From contig NC_045144.1 in assembly GCF_008831285.2 (NCBI RefSeq), positions 18,925,716 to 18,989,715 of the forward strand: a stretch of 64,000 bases of DNA, read 5' to 3'. The DNA is from Nymphaea colorata. Taxonomy: Eukaryota > Streptophyta > Magnoliopsida > Nymphaeales > Nymphaeaceae. The position numbers and the translations under genes were made by a program. Under the pieces are notes generated by a model. That model ran no database searches and was not told the origin of the DNA. It worked only from the letters and a program-made list of their open reading frames with translations. Of the stretch, positions 34,501 to 47,039 are shown one piece after another (the stretch's first letter is position 1; each line of letters opens with the position of its first letter).

Positions 34501-37500
34501 TTTACTTGAGATACGTACCAACAAAGAAATAATAAAATCTAATAGTTAGAACGTGCAGTGTGTTCCATGTACATTATGCCTGTATTCAAAGTGAGTTGAG
34601 CAACTCAATGGATCACTAATAGATTTATATTTGATATGACGTGCAGAAATAGTTTATAGAAACGGATCTTGGAAAAACAGCAATAACCATCTCAATGCCT
34701 CGTTACAGAGCCCTCTCCAGGCCCAACACAAACCCATGAGAAACTTCTGGGAAACTATATCCATCGTAAATGAGGGATGAAGTTTTGGTTAAAAATAGTA
34801 AAAGGTTTTGCCTTGTTTCAAAATTTATGGAATTTTGCATAGGACCACCACTTCTGACAAAAGTTTCCTGCTTATCAAACAAGCACTTGGCAAAAAAATT
34901 TGTCCAAGTTAAAACTCGCATTTCTTTTGGCTCCAAGCTCTCGTCCCACTGCAGAAGAGAGAATGAAGCCCTCTTCCGTGGAAGCAAAGTCTGTCCCTCA
35001 TTCCATCACATTCCAGAGTCTGACGGGTAACAGCCATCTCCCTGGAAAAATGGTTGCATTTGCCAGTTACTCAGAGATGGCCTGGGGAATGAGCACCATT
35101 AGTTCAAAGCTATATTTTTTTCATGCCATACAAATGGCCTCCTCAGAGGAATAAATGTATACACGGACCTTTATTGAAGCCAATTAGAACTTCATACTTA
35201 TATTAATGATCATAAGCAATATTAATGATCATAAGCAAGCTCCCTAACTTGTAATATACTATTTCCAGGCAGCTTGAAGTGAAAATTCTTGCTGTTAATA
35301 TATGCACACTCAGGATAACTCCTATTGGGTACAAATGTGACATTGATCATGATACCATGAAGCTACTTGTCCATGTAAGGGAAAAGCAGAAGTTCAAGCT
35401 TAACAAAGATTCCCTGCCCTTTTCCAATTTGAAACGGGCAAGAACCATGGCATGGGTAATAAGCAGCGCACAAAATTTTGGCCTAAAATTCATAGTAAAA
35501 GCAAGGGCAGATTACTAATCAGCAAGATGCAAGCAAATTAGCATTACCTGTTGCAGAAGATCTGATTCACTTGTATATGGGGACCACTGTATGATAGTCT
35601 CCAGAGTTCTGGTCCAATCAGACAGGGAGGAACGAGTTACAGGTTCCCATTTTTGGTGCGTTTTCTCATAGTCAGCCTTCATCAGTTAAAATGTGTTAGT
35701 AAAAGGGAAGAATGGAAAATTTACGAAACAACTTGATCATGCGGAACAGTGCTGCTACGAGCACGTGCAAAACATATGCCAGAGCAAAATAATATTTATA
35801 GAAATAATGTTCCAGAAAAATATCCCTTCCCAAATTGCAAAAATGAGCTACAAGTGACAGCAAATATTACGAGTATTTGGATAAACGTACCTCTAAACAA
35901 ACACACAAGTAGAAAAGAAACAACAAATACCATCAGGTGCACCACAAACAATAGGATTCCACTCAATTTGGAATAATGAATATCTAAGGTGGAAATTTAT
36001 CCAAGGTTAAAGCCTTGCAAATATTAGTTTAAGCCTTTAAGGGTTCTCCTAATAACAGTTGGAATGTCATGTCTCCTATCACTGGAATTGTATGCATGCA
36101 CATTATCACTATAAAATAAGTCGCTATTTTTATCAGAGTTCTTTAAACAGACAGCACTCAAGTCATCCTTTTAGTATCAGTACAATATACAGATGACAAA
36201 GAGTAAGTCATATCATACCATAGGAACTACTATATCCTCCTTCCCAGTGCTCCGCAAGAATGTGTAGGAAAGTAATCCAATGCTCTGTGTTGGACTAAAA
36301 TACCAAAAAGAATTTAAAATAAGTGCATCAAAGCAGAATATTTATTATAAAAAAAATTTTGTCAGCTTATTCACAGTCAGGCAAAAACCACTCATGATAT
36401 GGATAAAAAATGCAGGGGGTGGGCCTGGGCCACCCTTAATTAAGATAAAAAATGCTGATTACTCTCTCCCTCAATTTTTAAAAAACGGGGCCCACTCACC
36501 TTCCAAAAGCATAAATTTTCAGGTTGCACCTCCAAAACAAAAGTATCAAGAAGCAACAGATCCATATAGTGTACAAGATTGTCACTTGTCAGTGCAACCT
36601 AAAGTGCAAATCAACATATTCAAATAACTGATAAACAAACTGGAGAAGCCATAACATTGCTAAGCAGAAGGACCAAGACAATGATATTAGCAACAAAAAT
36701 GGTCTTCAGGGTACCATGCCTGATCCTCAACAAAGCCATAACTAAGGTCATCCATCAACAAATGTGGGAGATGCATTCATGTTAACAAGCAGTTCCCATC
36801 TGTTAGCATAGGAGAGACGGAGACCCAACACTAAGCAAATGGAAAAATCCTTAAACTGAACAGTCTGGATGCAGACTCTATGCCGTCTGAAAGTTGGATG
36901 TGGGTCTTGCATCCATGTTGACACTACTGGACACAGTTGCGGCTCTGGAAACAGATTAAATGCAGTCAAACAAGTGTTGGATGTGGCCAATGCAGGCATT
37001 ACAGTTTTGCTCCAGATTTGCACTTAGCCAAGTTTGGTCAAGTTTGAATTTTTCACCTTGTTGTATCTAAATGTGTTTGTACTGGTGAGGTGAATAATGG
37101 GTTTCCTGATCGAATTCAAATATTCAATGTGTTGATTATGCTACTTTTATAGATAAATAATTGTTAAAAGCGAATTAACATTTTTTGTGAATTATGAGTG
37201 TACTTTCCCTCTGTTGACAATTGTTCACACACGCACGCATGCGAGCACACACACAAATGCATTCCTTCACGAAAACTTTCTGAAAATTACTTCTTGGCCA
37301 TGTTTGCACTTGCTGCCATGCAACATGGCTTTGACTCAATGAATAGGGAAAAAATGGGTATCCATCCAATTGTCTACCACATATGTGAAGATATGTAGGC
37401 TGTTGCGCCACTGCCATTTCTTTGTTGCTCCTAATCTGTTTGACAGAATTGTAAAGAAAGGAAGCAATAATGGACCAAAGAAATATTAAAATCAGCCGGC

Positions 37501-39910
37501 TGCCATATGTGGACGGATGGATGTTTCCAAAAAATCCTTAGATAAAAAACATCATAATAGGTGCACTCATTTTTGTTTGGTCATGGTTTTTTTAAAGGCT
37601 CCACACACCTATTACAATGGTTTTTAGCGGTGGATATTTTTAAAAAATCCATCTGGCCACATACAGCAGCTGGAAAATTTCAATTTCTCTTCGAACAAAT
37701 ATAATAATAACATCCAAAATTGAAATGTACACATTATCATTATAAACAAAACCAAATTGTGATGTACAAATATTCTACAACATAAGCTTATATTGCATAC
37801 TTTTGAAACCTTACCTCTTTCCATCTCTCCCAGGATAACGAGAGAAAACAATTACATCAGCTCCAAGTCTCATAGTGCTTGTTTTGAAACCATTTCCATC
37901 TAAGAGTTGCAAGCATAAGACCGATGAACAACAAACAAACTTCAGTTTTCAAACAGAAGAACGTAACTCAATGTAAAACTAAAGAGATGGGAGATTAAAA
38001 AAAAATGAAGAGGAAAAACATGCAAAGTCAACTGAAAACCTGCAGTGCTAAGATTGAAAGCATCTTCCTTGAAGAGATGCATGAGATAGGCCATAAGAGG
38101 AAAAAATAGCTTTTCAATTGGATTTAATTATTGGAGTAAGTTGTCAATCACTGGGTACTTGCTCACTAAACATCAAATAAAATGCAAAATATGACCAGAA
38201 ATGTTGCACAAGAGCATTCCACAGCTGATAGATATGCAAAGCATGACTTATAAGTCAAAGTTAATAGCTCACATTGACCAATAGTATTTGCTGATTTGCT
38301 CTTTGCTGAATACCCAAGGGACATGCATTGCCTGATTTTGTCTGGGTCCATGCCACCACCATCATCTGAAATGGAAAATAAAAGAGTCAATTACTGTAAA
38401 ACTCAATGGCAGCTCAATCAGGCAACTTGATTTTCTTGTTAAAGTAGAATTTATTTTATTGTGTCTGAAAAAACATCTCTTCATTTCTTGGTATACCTAT
38501 TCCCTGAGATCGACTCAGACTTATTATTATGTGAAAGATTATTGAAAATTGAAATTTGATTTGATGCACAGTTATCACAGGAATTTTCATCAAAATCTCG
38601 TTTAAAAAATATTCAAGTAAGAAGTCACCAGCCATGCACCTATATGTATCATTTTCTGCCCCCAAATTGGTTCGGCAATTTGGATCAATTTCAGGACCTT
38701 TGTGATTCTATATTTTCATCCAAAGTCCAAACCTATTCCAGAGATGAGGCAATATCTTAAGCATCATAGCTGAGCCCTGCGTTCTACTTATTGGAAGAGA
38801 AAGCAGACCATTTTGCCAATTTTAGAAACACATATATTGTGGTATGATAGTGTCATAGTCCAAAGGGCACATAAAACTCGACCTTTTTTTTCCTGAAACA
38901 CTAAGAACAGTGGAGACAAAGTTTCATTATACACAAAAAATAGCCTTTGTACACTGATATGCAGAAAGTCCAAGGAGAAAGGCAAATACAGAGGATCAGG
39001 GCATGTAAACAAAGACAATAATACAACGCGTGAGAAATTTTCTACAAAAACAGGACCAGTCCTGAGAATACCTGAGACATCCAGCAGGTAAACCCAGGCT
39101 ATCCCACAGGTAAAAACTAAAAAGAATCCAGATCAACTTGAATCAACCCAAACAATGTGAAAATACTTCAATAATGATGGAAACTATAATTGAGGTCTAA
39201 GTGGTAGAAACAGTCCCAAATTCAGTCTGGCTACCTCAATATTGATGGCAACCTATAATTGAGGCCCAAGTGGTACCAGGCTGAAATTAGATCCAGAATG
39301 TTCAACATCTTAATAAATAAGAAATAAGAAAAGCATGCACCTTCAACCAGCAACATTTTACTTTTGTCCTTCTGGTTTATCAACACATCTATCTTAACGT
39401 ATGTAGCGCCATTGCATATCTAGACAACAAGAACATATGTCAGCACGAGGAACACATGAAGGAAGATGATAAAATTTTCAGGTTAATCACCTCATCAACA
39501 GAATTGTCCAAAAGCTCAGCAAAAGCTGCGGAAGCAGTATAAGGATGAGAAAAGTTTCTATAAAAACAAATAAACAATAGAATTTTCCAAGGTACAAACT
39601 TTCAAAAGAAAATGTGAAAGGTTGGGACACACCTCCCAGAGCCCATTTGTGACTAGTGGCATTTGAATGTAAAAACTTCGGGTGTACCCTGACATGATCC
39701 ATGCCAACTACAGAAAATAATCGTCAAGTGAAAAGTTAACAATAATATGCAAAAGGGAACACCTTGCACTATCACAGGGATGCCAATAAGGAAGTACCCA
39801 AAAGAATAATAGTCCTAAAAAATACTTAAGGGAGAAAAAAATCTTACATTAGCATTATTATAGATGGCAAAATCATATATTCATTATCTGTTCGGTGTGC
39901 TGTCATTTTT

Positions 39911-39973
<63 letters not shown>

Positions 39974-41127
39974 CGACATAATATTCTCGGAGGGGGGTAA
40001 TATCACAAGAACATTGGATATTTGATTTCTGATTTCCAAGTTTCATATACACATCCCAAGGGAAGTAAGCATCAACATTGGACTTCAGAAAGACAGAAAC
40101 AATAGAAGATCCACTTGAATGTCGAGAACTCAGAATACTGCAGGCAACATTAAGAATGCTTCAAGAAGAAGAAGAAGACTACAAAAATATCAATTGGGTT
40201 TAGATGGACGGGGTTCTCTATCCCTGCTGGGATGGACCAACAGAAGTATTGAGATTCTAAGATAAGGTCACGGTGAGACAAGCCAATCGTCATCATGATA
40301 GGTGTTAAGTGGAAGTGTAGTATAAATGCTCCCAGGCATCAATGTAATAGTAGTACTAGTACATGCTCAAAGCTATGCAAAATGGGTGCGGGTACAATAC
40401 TGGTTCGGGTACGACTGGTACAGGTTCAGACACGGTAATTTTGAAAATTGTGGGTATGTTGGTACGGCAAATTTTATATTCTCAAAAATGATAAAATGAA
40501 AAAAAAACATTAATAGTCTTATAATCCACAAAAATTCTCAAAATTAAAGAAAAATGGGAGAAAAATATAGAATCTTAATAGAAGGGAAATATAAAAAGAA
40601 GGGAAAAATCAAAATTAGAAAAAAAAATTATGTTTGAAAATATAATTTTAAGTGTTTTAAAATGCAGTCATACCCAGCGATACCCACATACCCGTGTCGC
40701 CGTACCCACGTACTCACACGGGTACCTGGGCAAATTAGACGTACCCATGTCACATAGGCTCAAAGGCAACAGAAAAGTTTCAGCAATAAGATAAATCTCA
40801 AACATGCTTTATACCATCCAATGCAATTTTGCTTGCACAAGTTTTAGTGACATTGACAAAAGGAGAAGCATCTAAAACGATTACTATGAGTAGAGAAATA
40901 TAAAATACATGCTTCATATGGGCAAGCTATCTCAAACAAATAGATGTGCACCAACAAATCCATGTGAATTCATAATGGGAATAGTTCGTTCTAAGCATGT
41001 TACCATATACCGGTGCTTTATACGAGACAGGGATCTACATGTTTTTGAAATTCATATGATCGATTCACAAGCTCCCTCGATTCTCCATGATAACGGACCA
41101 TTTACGTATAAATTTTTCCCGCTATGC

Positions 41128-41173
<46 letters not shown>

Positions 41174-42261
41174 ATATATTAATTAACCGGCCCGTCATCA
41201 AAGAGCATCAAGGAAGCCAAAAGGAAGAGTTCGCGTGATATCCACCACCGACCGCCTCCAATCGAAGAACAATCAACATAACCAACGATTAACAGATGCC
41301 TGAACAATGGAGCTTAAAAACAATCAAATTTAAAAAATAAATGTTGATACGATTGCGTTTGCATTCAAGTTCTCGCATGATAGTCAATTCCGAACACTGC
41401 TCGAACCTAAACTACCATCAAGAGCACATCTTACTCAATGGCAAAACCACCGAACCCACGTTGTTAACTCGCATGAATAGGCATGAAATGAATCAACGAC
41501 TGTCCAACCTACAGATTCAAGTATTTGTAAATTCTGCGCCCTTTTCATTCCCAGGGAAGAAACAACAACTACACGCAACTCAATCACTCCAACATCAGCT
41601 ACCTTCCCTGAACCGTCTTTTCCGTGGGGAAAATAAAATACCATTCAATCTCCACGATGACGGAGAATTGAAATCCAGCTCAGGGACCATTCTATTCAAA
41701 AGAAAATATCCAAATCCGATGGAGAACGAACAACAAAAAACACGATAAGACAAACCCATAATTGAGCCAATGCCAGAAAACAAGTAAAACCCCCCTTCAA
41801 AGAGAAAAAAACAAAAATCAACAGACGTCTTTACCCGAAGGCCCCTCCGACTTCACCCCTTCATCCGCTTCATAATCGCCCGCCTTCCAGAACTGCTTGG
41901 AGGGAACCAACCTTGGCGCAGCAACCGTCGATAGCGGCGTCGTCGCGGGAACCACCGCCTTACTCTGCTCAACGGAAAGAGCCTTGGTAGATGAAACGGT
42001 CGGAGGTGGCAGGGGATCCAAGAACCCGGCGGGGAGGACAACGTCCAAAGCGCCCGTCTTCTGCCGCTTCCGGCGACCGGACTCATCGGGCCCAGATCCG
42101 TTGGCGTCGAGAAAAGGCCCGTCATCCTCGTCGTCATCGTCGCTGTCGCTGCTGGTGGTAAGATCTATTAAAGAAAGGTCCTCGCCCACATTATCAGGCC
42201 ACCTCGTCTCCGTCCCCACGTCGCCGGCGTCCGTGGTTTCCTCCTTGACTTCTGGCTTCAT
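26435..42261 (-). CDS. MORC-family GHKL ATPase (plant MORC4/MORC7-like)
   Basis: Twenty coding exons joining in phase to 864 aa: 41835-42261, 39633-39707, 39491-39525, 39341-39419, 38273-38365, 37815-37899, 36219-36294, 35548-35676, 34129-34227, 33807-33908, 33507-33662, 33073-33168, 31791-31842, 30261-30372, 30102-30172, 29375-29895, 27867-27979, 27694-27778, 26596-26718, 26435-26500. The order: an acidic N-terminus with a LIDL plus Asp-rich stretch (31-47); KQFWKAGDYE; the GHKL ATPase with FLHSNATSHKWALG, AELLDNSVDE (E171, N175), DDGGGMDP (206-213) and YGNGFKTSTMRLGAD (237-251); an S5-like second domain with HIDIQGFNVYHKNRLIKPFW; a basic, Ser-rich linker with nuclear-localisation-type clusters (563-736); and a C-terminal coiled coil (774-856). 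Plant MORCs compact chromatin and act with RNA-directed DNA methylation; animal-type CW zinc fingers are absent, as expected. The paralogue assignment is tentative. Catalytic residues are intact. Confidence 0.94.
31110..31400 (+). repeat. AT-rich dispersed repeat, copy A (in a MORC intron)
   Basis: Begins near TTCTCTGGTATAATATGG and runs into A-rich sequence. Copies in the same orientation are at 47,040-47,350 and 56,515-56,700. It lies in the intron 30,373-31,790. Confidence 0.5.
31519..31570. repeat. (AT)n microsatellite in a MORC intron
   Basis: About 26 AT units, in the same intron as the AT-rich repeat copy A. Confidence 0.95.
39917..39970. repeat. (AT)n microsatellite in MORC intron 1
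   Basis: About 27 AT units. Confidence 0.95.
40380..40760. mobile_element. Non-autonomous element with GGGTAC-rich inverted ends
   Basis: The left end carries GGGTGCGGGTAC, GGTTCGGGTAC and GGTAC words. The right end carries the inverse (GTACCCACGTAC, GGGTACC, GTACCCATG). The centre is an AT-rich core. It lies in MORC intron 1 (39,708-41,834). The same architecture occurs at 45,843-46,135 and 54,478-54,845. Confidence 0.5.
41128..41172. repeat. (TG)n microsatellite in MORC intron 1
   Basis: About 22 TG units. Confidence 0.95.
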
Positions 42262-42299
42262 GACACACACACAGAGCGAGCGAGCGAGAGATGGAGGGA

Positions 42300-43065
42300 A
42301 ACGCTCCTCCCTCCGCTAGAGAGACGGTCGTTTCTATATTCCTTGCCGCGCCGTCTTTCCCGCTTGTTTAGGATTTTGGCGACCCATATAACCAGCCTCG
42401 AACTTTGCTTTTCACTTGTTTTAGCGAAGATTTTGTTCTGAGTTTAATTATACGAACAAATGCGAAGGACAAGAAATAATACAAAATAAAAACCTTAAAT
42501 AATACAAAATAAAAACCTTACATTTCTGATTTCTAAACTGAATTTTATGATTAAAAAAACAATTTTTAAAATTTATACTTTCGATAGAAATAAGGCACTG
42601 AGAAGAGCGATCCAATTAATCAGGATTGTATTTATATCTAGAAAGAAAATGATGAATTGATTTTATTTTATTTGGCAATAAGATATAAGCTGCATTTTTA
42701 TTGAAAAAAGACTTTATAATCTATCAATGCAAGCAACTTTTCAGAAACATAACAAAAGAAGGAAGAAAACTAACGAACACACTTACTTACTTTGGTTATG
42801 ATTTTTTTAGACGTGTTTGCCTTGTTCTTCCTGGATTTGGACTGCTAAGAATTGAAAGTCCCATTAATGACATTTAATGGACAACAACCAAACACCCTTT
42901 ACGAGTTCTAAAAATAAATGGACCAATTGGCAATTGAATTTTAATTGGACCCGCTTTTCAAATCTAACTTTGTAACTGTGCAATGTGCATGATTAGAATG
43001 CAACTATAAAAGATTTGGTCTCCTAACTGGATTTCAAATCGGATTTTAGTATGATGTATGTATCT
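42300..43065. other. MORC upstream flank, nothing recognised
   Basis: Promoter-proximal DNA of the MORC gene, then AT-rich filler. A 26-base direct repeat of an AATAATACAAAATAAAAACC word occurs at about 42,474-42,525. No TATA box was identified with confidence. Confidence 0.4.
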
Positions 43066-43068
43066 GAT

Positions 43069-43270
43069 TCATTTGCATGCGGTGGCGGAGGCATGTGTGG
43101 GCTGGTGTAGACTGCTTTATTTACCTAGTTTTTATTTTTTTTATTTATTTATATATGGGCACCTCTTATTCATTTGCATGCGGTGGCGGAGGCATGTGTG
43201 GGCTGGTGTAGACTGCTTTATTTACCTAGTTTTTATTTTATTTATTTATTTATATATGGGCACCTCTTAA
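43069..43270 (+). repeat. Two-copy tandem repeat, 101-bp unit
   Basis: Two nearly identical 101-base copies (43,069-43,169 and 43,170-43,270) contain ATTTGCATGCGGTGGCGGAG and end GGGCACCTCTT. They differ only in a T-run/ATTT tract. The open frame across them is an artefact. Confidence 0.9.
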
Positions 43271-43554
43271 AGCTTAAAATTTAAAATATTAGTGCCCCAT
43301 AACAAAAAATTTCTGATTCGTCACTGTTCTAGTATATGACTAGATCCAAATAATATCCGATGACTGTATTATTCTCGAGTCGCTGTTGATAAAATGACAA
43401 ATAATTTAATAGGGCAATCCGCTGGTAGGAGGTTGGTTGCTGGATCGATTCCCTTGAGCAACAAAATTTTCAGAAAGTGGGAAGCAAAGACTTTCAGGCT
43501 TGAGTATGAGCATGGACATTTTATATACCGGCATCACCTTGATTAATTTAACAT

Positions 43555-43650
43555 TTTGAGTGTGCATTTGAACTTGAGCTCGACTCATTTGTGAACGAGC
43601 TAAATTCGAGTTGATCTTGAGTTGGCTCGACTGGTTGTGCAGCCCTGCCT
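43555..43650. repeat. CTCGAG/GAGCTCGA-type dispersed repeat
   Basis: TTGAGCTCGACTC, AACGAGCTAAATTCGAGTTG and GGCTCGACTGG words, like the two stretches at 12.3 and 13.1 kb. Confidence 0.4.
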
Positions 43651-43899
43651 TTTCTTTTTTAGCAAAACATATTTTCATGGATATTTATTTGTAAAAAAAG
43701 AATAGTTGTGTACATTCTATGGATTTAACCAAATCACTATTCTACACAAGTGTGAACTGATTTTTATTATTTGATTCAGTTTTCACATATAAATACACTT
43801 GTAAGATGTTGTTATCACTCCAAAATTTTTAAAAAAGACTATATTTTATTTTAGACCCAAAACAAATTTGCGATTATTTAATCCAAAATGAATTTCTAA

Positions 43900-44260
43900 A
43901 CCATTGTCCAAACTAAAACACAAAATTCAAATTCAAACCCCAACCGTAGACTCAAGATTCAAATATAAAACCCAATTATCAGATCCAAATTAAATCCAAA
44001 ATCCAAGTTTAGATCCAAATCAAAATTTTCAAAACTCTTTTCCTTGAATTCAAATTTTGAATTGCAAATTTTGAATTGCAAATTTTGAATTTTGATTCCA
44101 AAACTCTATTTCCTCTTGAATTCAAATTTCAAATTTTGGTTTCAAAACTCTTCCCTCTTAAATTCAAATTTTAAATTTCAAATTTTGAATCTTGGCTCTA
44201 AAACTTTTCCCTAATCAATTCAAATTTTGAATTTTTGCTCCAAAACTCTCTATAAATACC
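43900..44260 (+). repeat. Degenerate tandem array, core AATTCAAATTTTGAAT
   Basis: Repeated AATTCAAATTTTGAAT blocks, each followed by a TCCAAAACTCT-like word (44,100, 44,143, 44,198, 44,240), spaced roughly 42-55 bases. A TATAAATA word at 44,252 follows the array. Confidence 0.6.
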
Positions 44261-44549
44261 ATCAAAATCTTTTTTTTTTTTTTGCATGAACCAACTATGG
44301 AGAAACTTCTCATTTTTCCTCACTTGAGAAATATATTCTCTTTCCATTTATTTCTTCATATCCAACCTATGCATTCATGTATTTACATTCACTTTACACC
44401 ACAAATGGTTACAAGCACCCCTCTAAAAAAAACTTAAAAAATATAAGATGAAATTCTAACTAGGTAATAACCGAATTAAAACAAAATCTCAAACCTACTT
44501 AAAGTCTTAAAGAATACTAAAGTGACTTCAAAAGTAATCTCCAAAGTTT

Positions 44550-44650
44550 TATAAATATTTAGGGGATGCGGACACATGGACAGAGCCGAGGTAAGGTTTT
44601 GAGGCTCTTTTCCAAATGGTGGGTTATTAACATCTCGCTTACCCAAACTG
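44550..44650 (+). repeat. SINE-tail-like fragment
   Basis: TGGTGGGTTATTAACATCTC followed by GCTTACCCAAAC. The same tail pattern ends the tRNA-like elements at 48.8 and 54.98 kb. No clear box A/B is upstream, so this is probably a 5'-truncated copy. Confidence 0.4.
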
Positions 44651-44683
44651 AGTGCAGAAAGTGTTTATGTGCTTTAACATGCT

Positions 44684-44815
44684 GGTGACATTTGGTTAAT
44701 AGAACGCTAACACAATGTTCTATGAACTTGTCTTGAAATTTGGGGTAGATTCAAACCAATTTTAAGTCATATTCATGAAACATCGAGTTGGTGTTCTATT
44801 AACCAAATGCCCCAT
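44684..44815. mobile_element. MITE with CATTTGGTTAATAGAAC inverted ends
   Basis: The left end reads GACATTTGGTTAATAGAACG and the right end, in reverse complement, GGCATTTGGTTAATAGAACA. The 17-base core CATTTGGTTAATAGAAC is shared exactly and similarity continues inward for over ten bases. About 130 bases, no coding. The GGGGCATTTGG-like end resembles Tourist/PIF-Harbinger MITEs (inference). Confidence 0.7.
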
Positions 44816-44818
44816 ACG

Positions 44819-44986
44819 GGTTGTTCGGCCGTAGAGATATATTTAATAAGTATTTCATGAATTTATCCCAAAATTTGACGTAGATTCATGTAACAAAAGT
44901 TATTGTGTTTCAAAAATTTACCTTAATTTTTAGATTATGAAGTGCTCACAAAGTGTCTCTTGCTGCCGAACTACCCTTTAAAAACC
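44819..44986. mobile_element. MITE, GTTGTTCGGC-ended family (second copy)
   Basis: The left end reads GGGTTGTTCGGCCGTAGAGA and the right end, in reverse complement, GGGTAGTTCGGCAGCAAGAG. It is related to the element at 14,199-14,358 and lies directly beside the previous MITE. Confidence 0.6.
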
Positions 44987-44989
44987 AAC

Positions 44990-45840
44990 AAGGGTTCATT
45001 CCAAGCATTTATCATTCCCAACAACTCACTCTTCTCACAAGAAATTCAAAAATGACATCTAAAGAATTGGCAATAATTAGAATTACAAATAACCTTTTCA
45101 TATTTTTAAGATACAACTAAAGTTACTTGTGGATAATAAAAAAAAGATTCATATGACAAACCGTGAAAACTAATTAATCGTTAAGTCACTGAAAATTTAA
45201 CGTCTACCCTTTTTAAAAATGGGATGAGAATTTGACCTCACTTTATTAATACAAGTATACTTTTCTTGAAAAATTTTCTTACACTAAGAAAAATCACATA
45301 TGTTAAATACTAACAGCAAAACTAATTTTATTTGGATCTAAGCGATCAATCGTGTATTGAGACTATTGGATATCGTTAAGAAAGCTACTGCAAAATATCG
45401 TACTTGTATTTTGCCTATGTTAAGGGAATTCTGATATTTTTATCACATCAATGATGGATTTTTATAGTTTTAGAATTGTAATAAGCATAGTTTCTCTATG
45501 TCTAAAAATCATTTGAAATATATTTTTTTTAAACTATGAATTTTCAATTATAATCACATGAATTTCCTAGGATACATACATTCTCTTACATTAATGGGGC
45601 CAAACATGGAGACGCATTAGGATTGTTTTCAATTATAATTTTCGGTTATACACAAATCTTGAAAAAAAAGATTAATTAATATTTAAGCTTTCATACAGAA
45701 TGAAAAAATGATCAAAATTCTCACATCATTTCTCTTGAACTTTCTGCCTCTTGAGAAATAAAGAGGATGAAGACTTCAAAACCAACCATCATCTTAGTCA
45801 ACATCCATAATCAAATTTCAATCATATACCCTATGTCACC
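44990..45840. other. Intergenic, nothing recognised
   Basis: AT-rich DNA with no gene or bounded repeat. Confidence 0.35.
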
Positions 45841-45842
45841 AT

Positions 45843-46135
45843 AGTGCGGGATGCGGGTGCCGAAACGGTACATCTCAAAAAATTTAGGTGCAGCGGTGCG
45901 GCGAGAGTATTTTATTATTATTATTATTTTTAATTTATTATATATATAACAGAATAAACATATTATTATAATTTAGTTATTAATGTATATAACATACTTG
46001 AATAATTATATTGCATAAGAAAATATCAAAACAACATATATTATATAAGTAATTTAGTAATATAACATTCTAACTGGGCTCGGGTGTGTGTCGGAGCCGC
46101 ACCCATGTTCGGTGCGCACCCTACTCGACGCGGTA
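45843..46135. mobile_element. Non-autonomous element with GC-rich inverted ends
   Basis: GGGATGCGGGTGCCG and GGTGCGGCG words on the left, GCCGCACCC and GGTGCGCACCC on the right, with a very AT-rich core between. Same architecture as 40,380-40,760. Confidence 0.5.
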
Positions 46136-46264
46136 GTAAAATAGAATAGTACGGTGACTTAGCATATACCACATGAACATCAAGGGAGAGAGAGAGATGG
46201 GTGGGGGAGATGAGGGAGGGAGGAGTTGTTGTTGAGACCGGACACATCACCGAAAACACGGCCT

Positions 46265-46460
46265 TAGGTTGTGTTTGTTTCACTACAGATCTCAAATCTA
46301 CAGAGTGATCTGGGACTCTTAAGATTTCAAATCCATGGAATTAAGGTTGAACTTCTCTCCCATCTGACTTTAAATCTATAGTTTTTAACATGTAAAATCC
46401 ATGATACGAGAACTAAAAATCTTCCAAAACAAACCTTTTAATGCAGGATCGGAAGCTATC
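46265..46460. mobile_element. Possible MITE, GTTTGTTT-ended
   Basis: AGGTTGTGTTTGTTTCAC on the left and, in reverse complement, AAAGGTTTGTTTTGGAAG on the right, with AGATCTCAAATC/AAATCTA words inside. Weak terminal match. Confidence 0.3.
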
Positions 46461-46779
46461 ACAAGTGACCTTTAGAACTCCAACCTTTGTAATGGGTTTT
46501 TTTTTTTTTTATGTTTCAGCGTCAGTAAATGGACATTTTTTAATGAAATTTCAATATTTTTTTGTTTAGCAGATTAAACACAAAAATTGGCTTGACCGAG
46601 TCGCCTCTGATCTCACCTGGCCGGCTGCTAGAGAGAGAAAGGGAGAGAGAGAGAATCGTCAACACTGGACAAATACACACGCAACCAGGCACGTTTGCCA
46701 CCTAATTCCAATATTTCAAAGAAAGCGACTCTGTCTGGCATATGCAAGAAAAGCAAACATGAGGCGCTGCCATGCACGC

Positions 46780-46810
46780 CAAGAAGAAGAAGAAGAAGAA
46801 GAAGAAGAAG
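46780..46810. repeat. (AAG)n microsatellite
   Basis: About ten AAG units. The poly-leucine and poly-arginine frames across it are artefacts. Confidence 0.95.
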
Positions 46811-47039
46811 ATCACACCCCAATATTGAAGAAACCAAGCAATGGAAGTTACTTATTTTGACTACAAGCAAACACAAATTTCTAGATTGAGCGAAGAAGAA
46901 ACAATATCATCTATGGCCATCTGTGTTTCCATGGAGTAGCAATATGCTAAAGGGCAGTCGAGTATAACGTCGTTTTCTCTTTCCTTTAACTTAGTTCTTG
47001 CTTATGACGTCTAAACATTATAAAAAAAAACGTGTACGG

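Noticed and set aside
36748..37023. A 91-codon frame inside a MORC intron
   Set aside because: No domain recognised and it lies between two firmly placed MORC exons; probably intronic repeat sequence.
41341..41783. Open frames of 60-135 codons next to MORC exon 1
   Set aside because: They lie in MORC intron 1 directly after its donor, have no recognisable domain, and the two strands compete.
46628..46889. Frames with poly-Leu and poly-Arg
   Set aside because: Both come from opposite strands of the (AAG)n microsatellite and have no domain.
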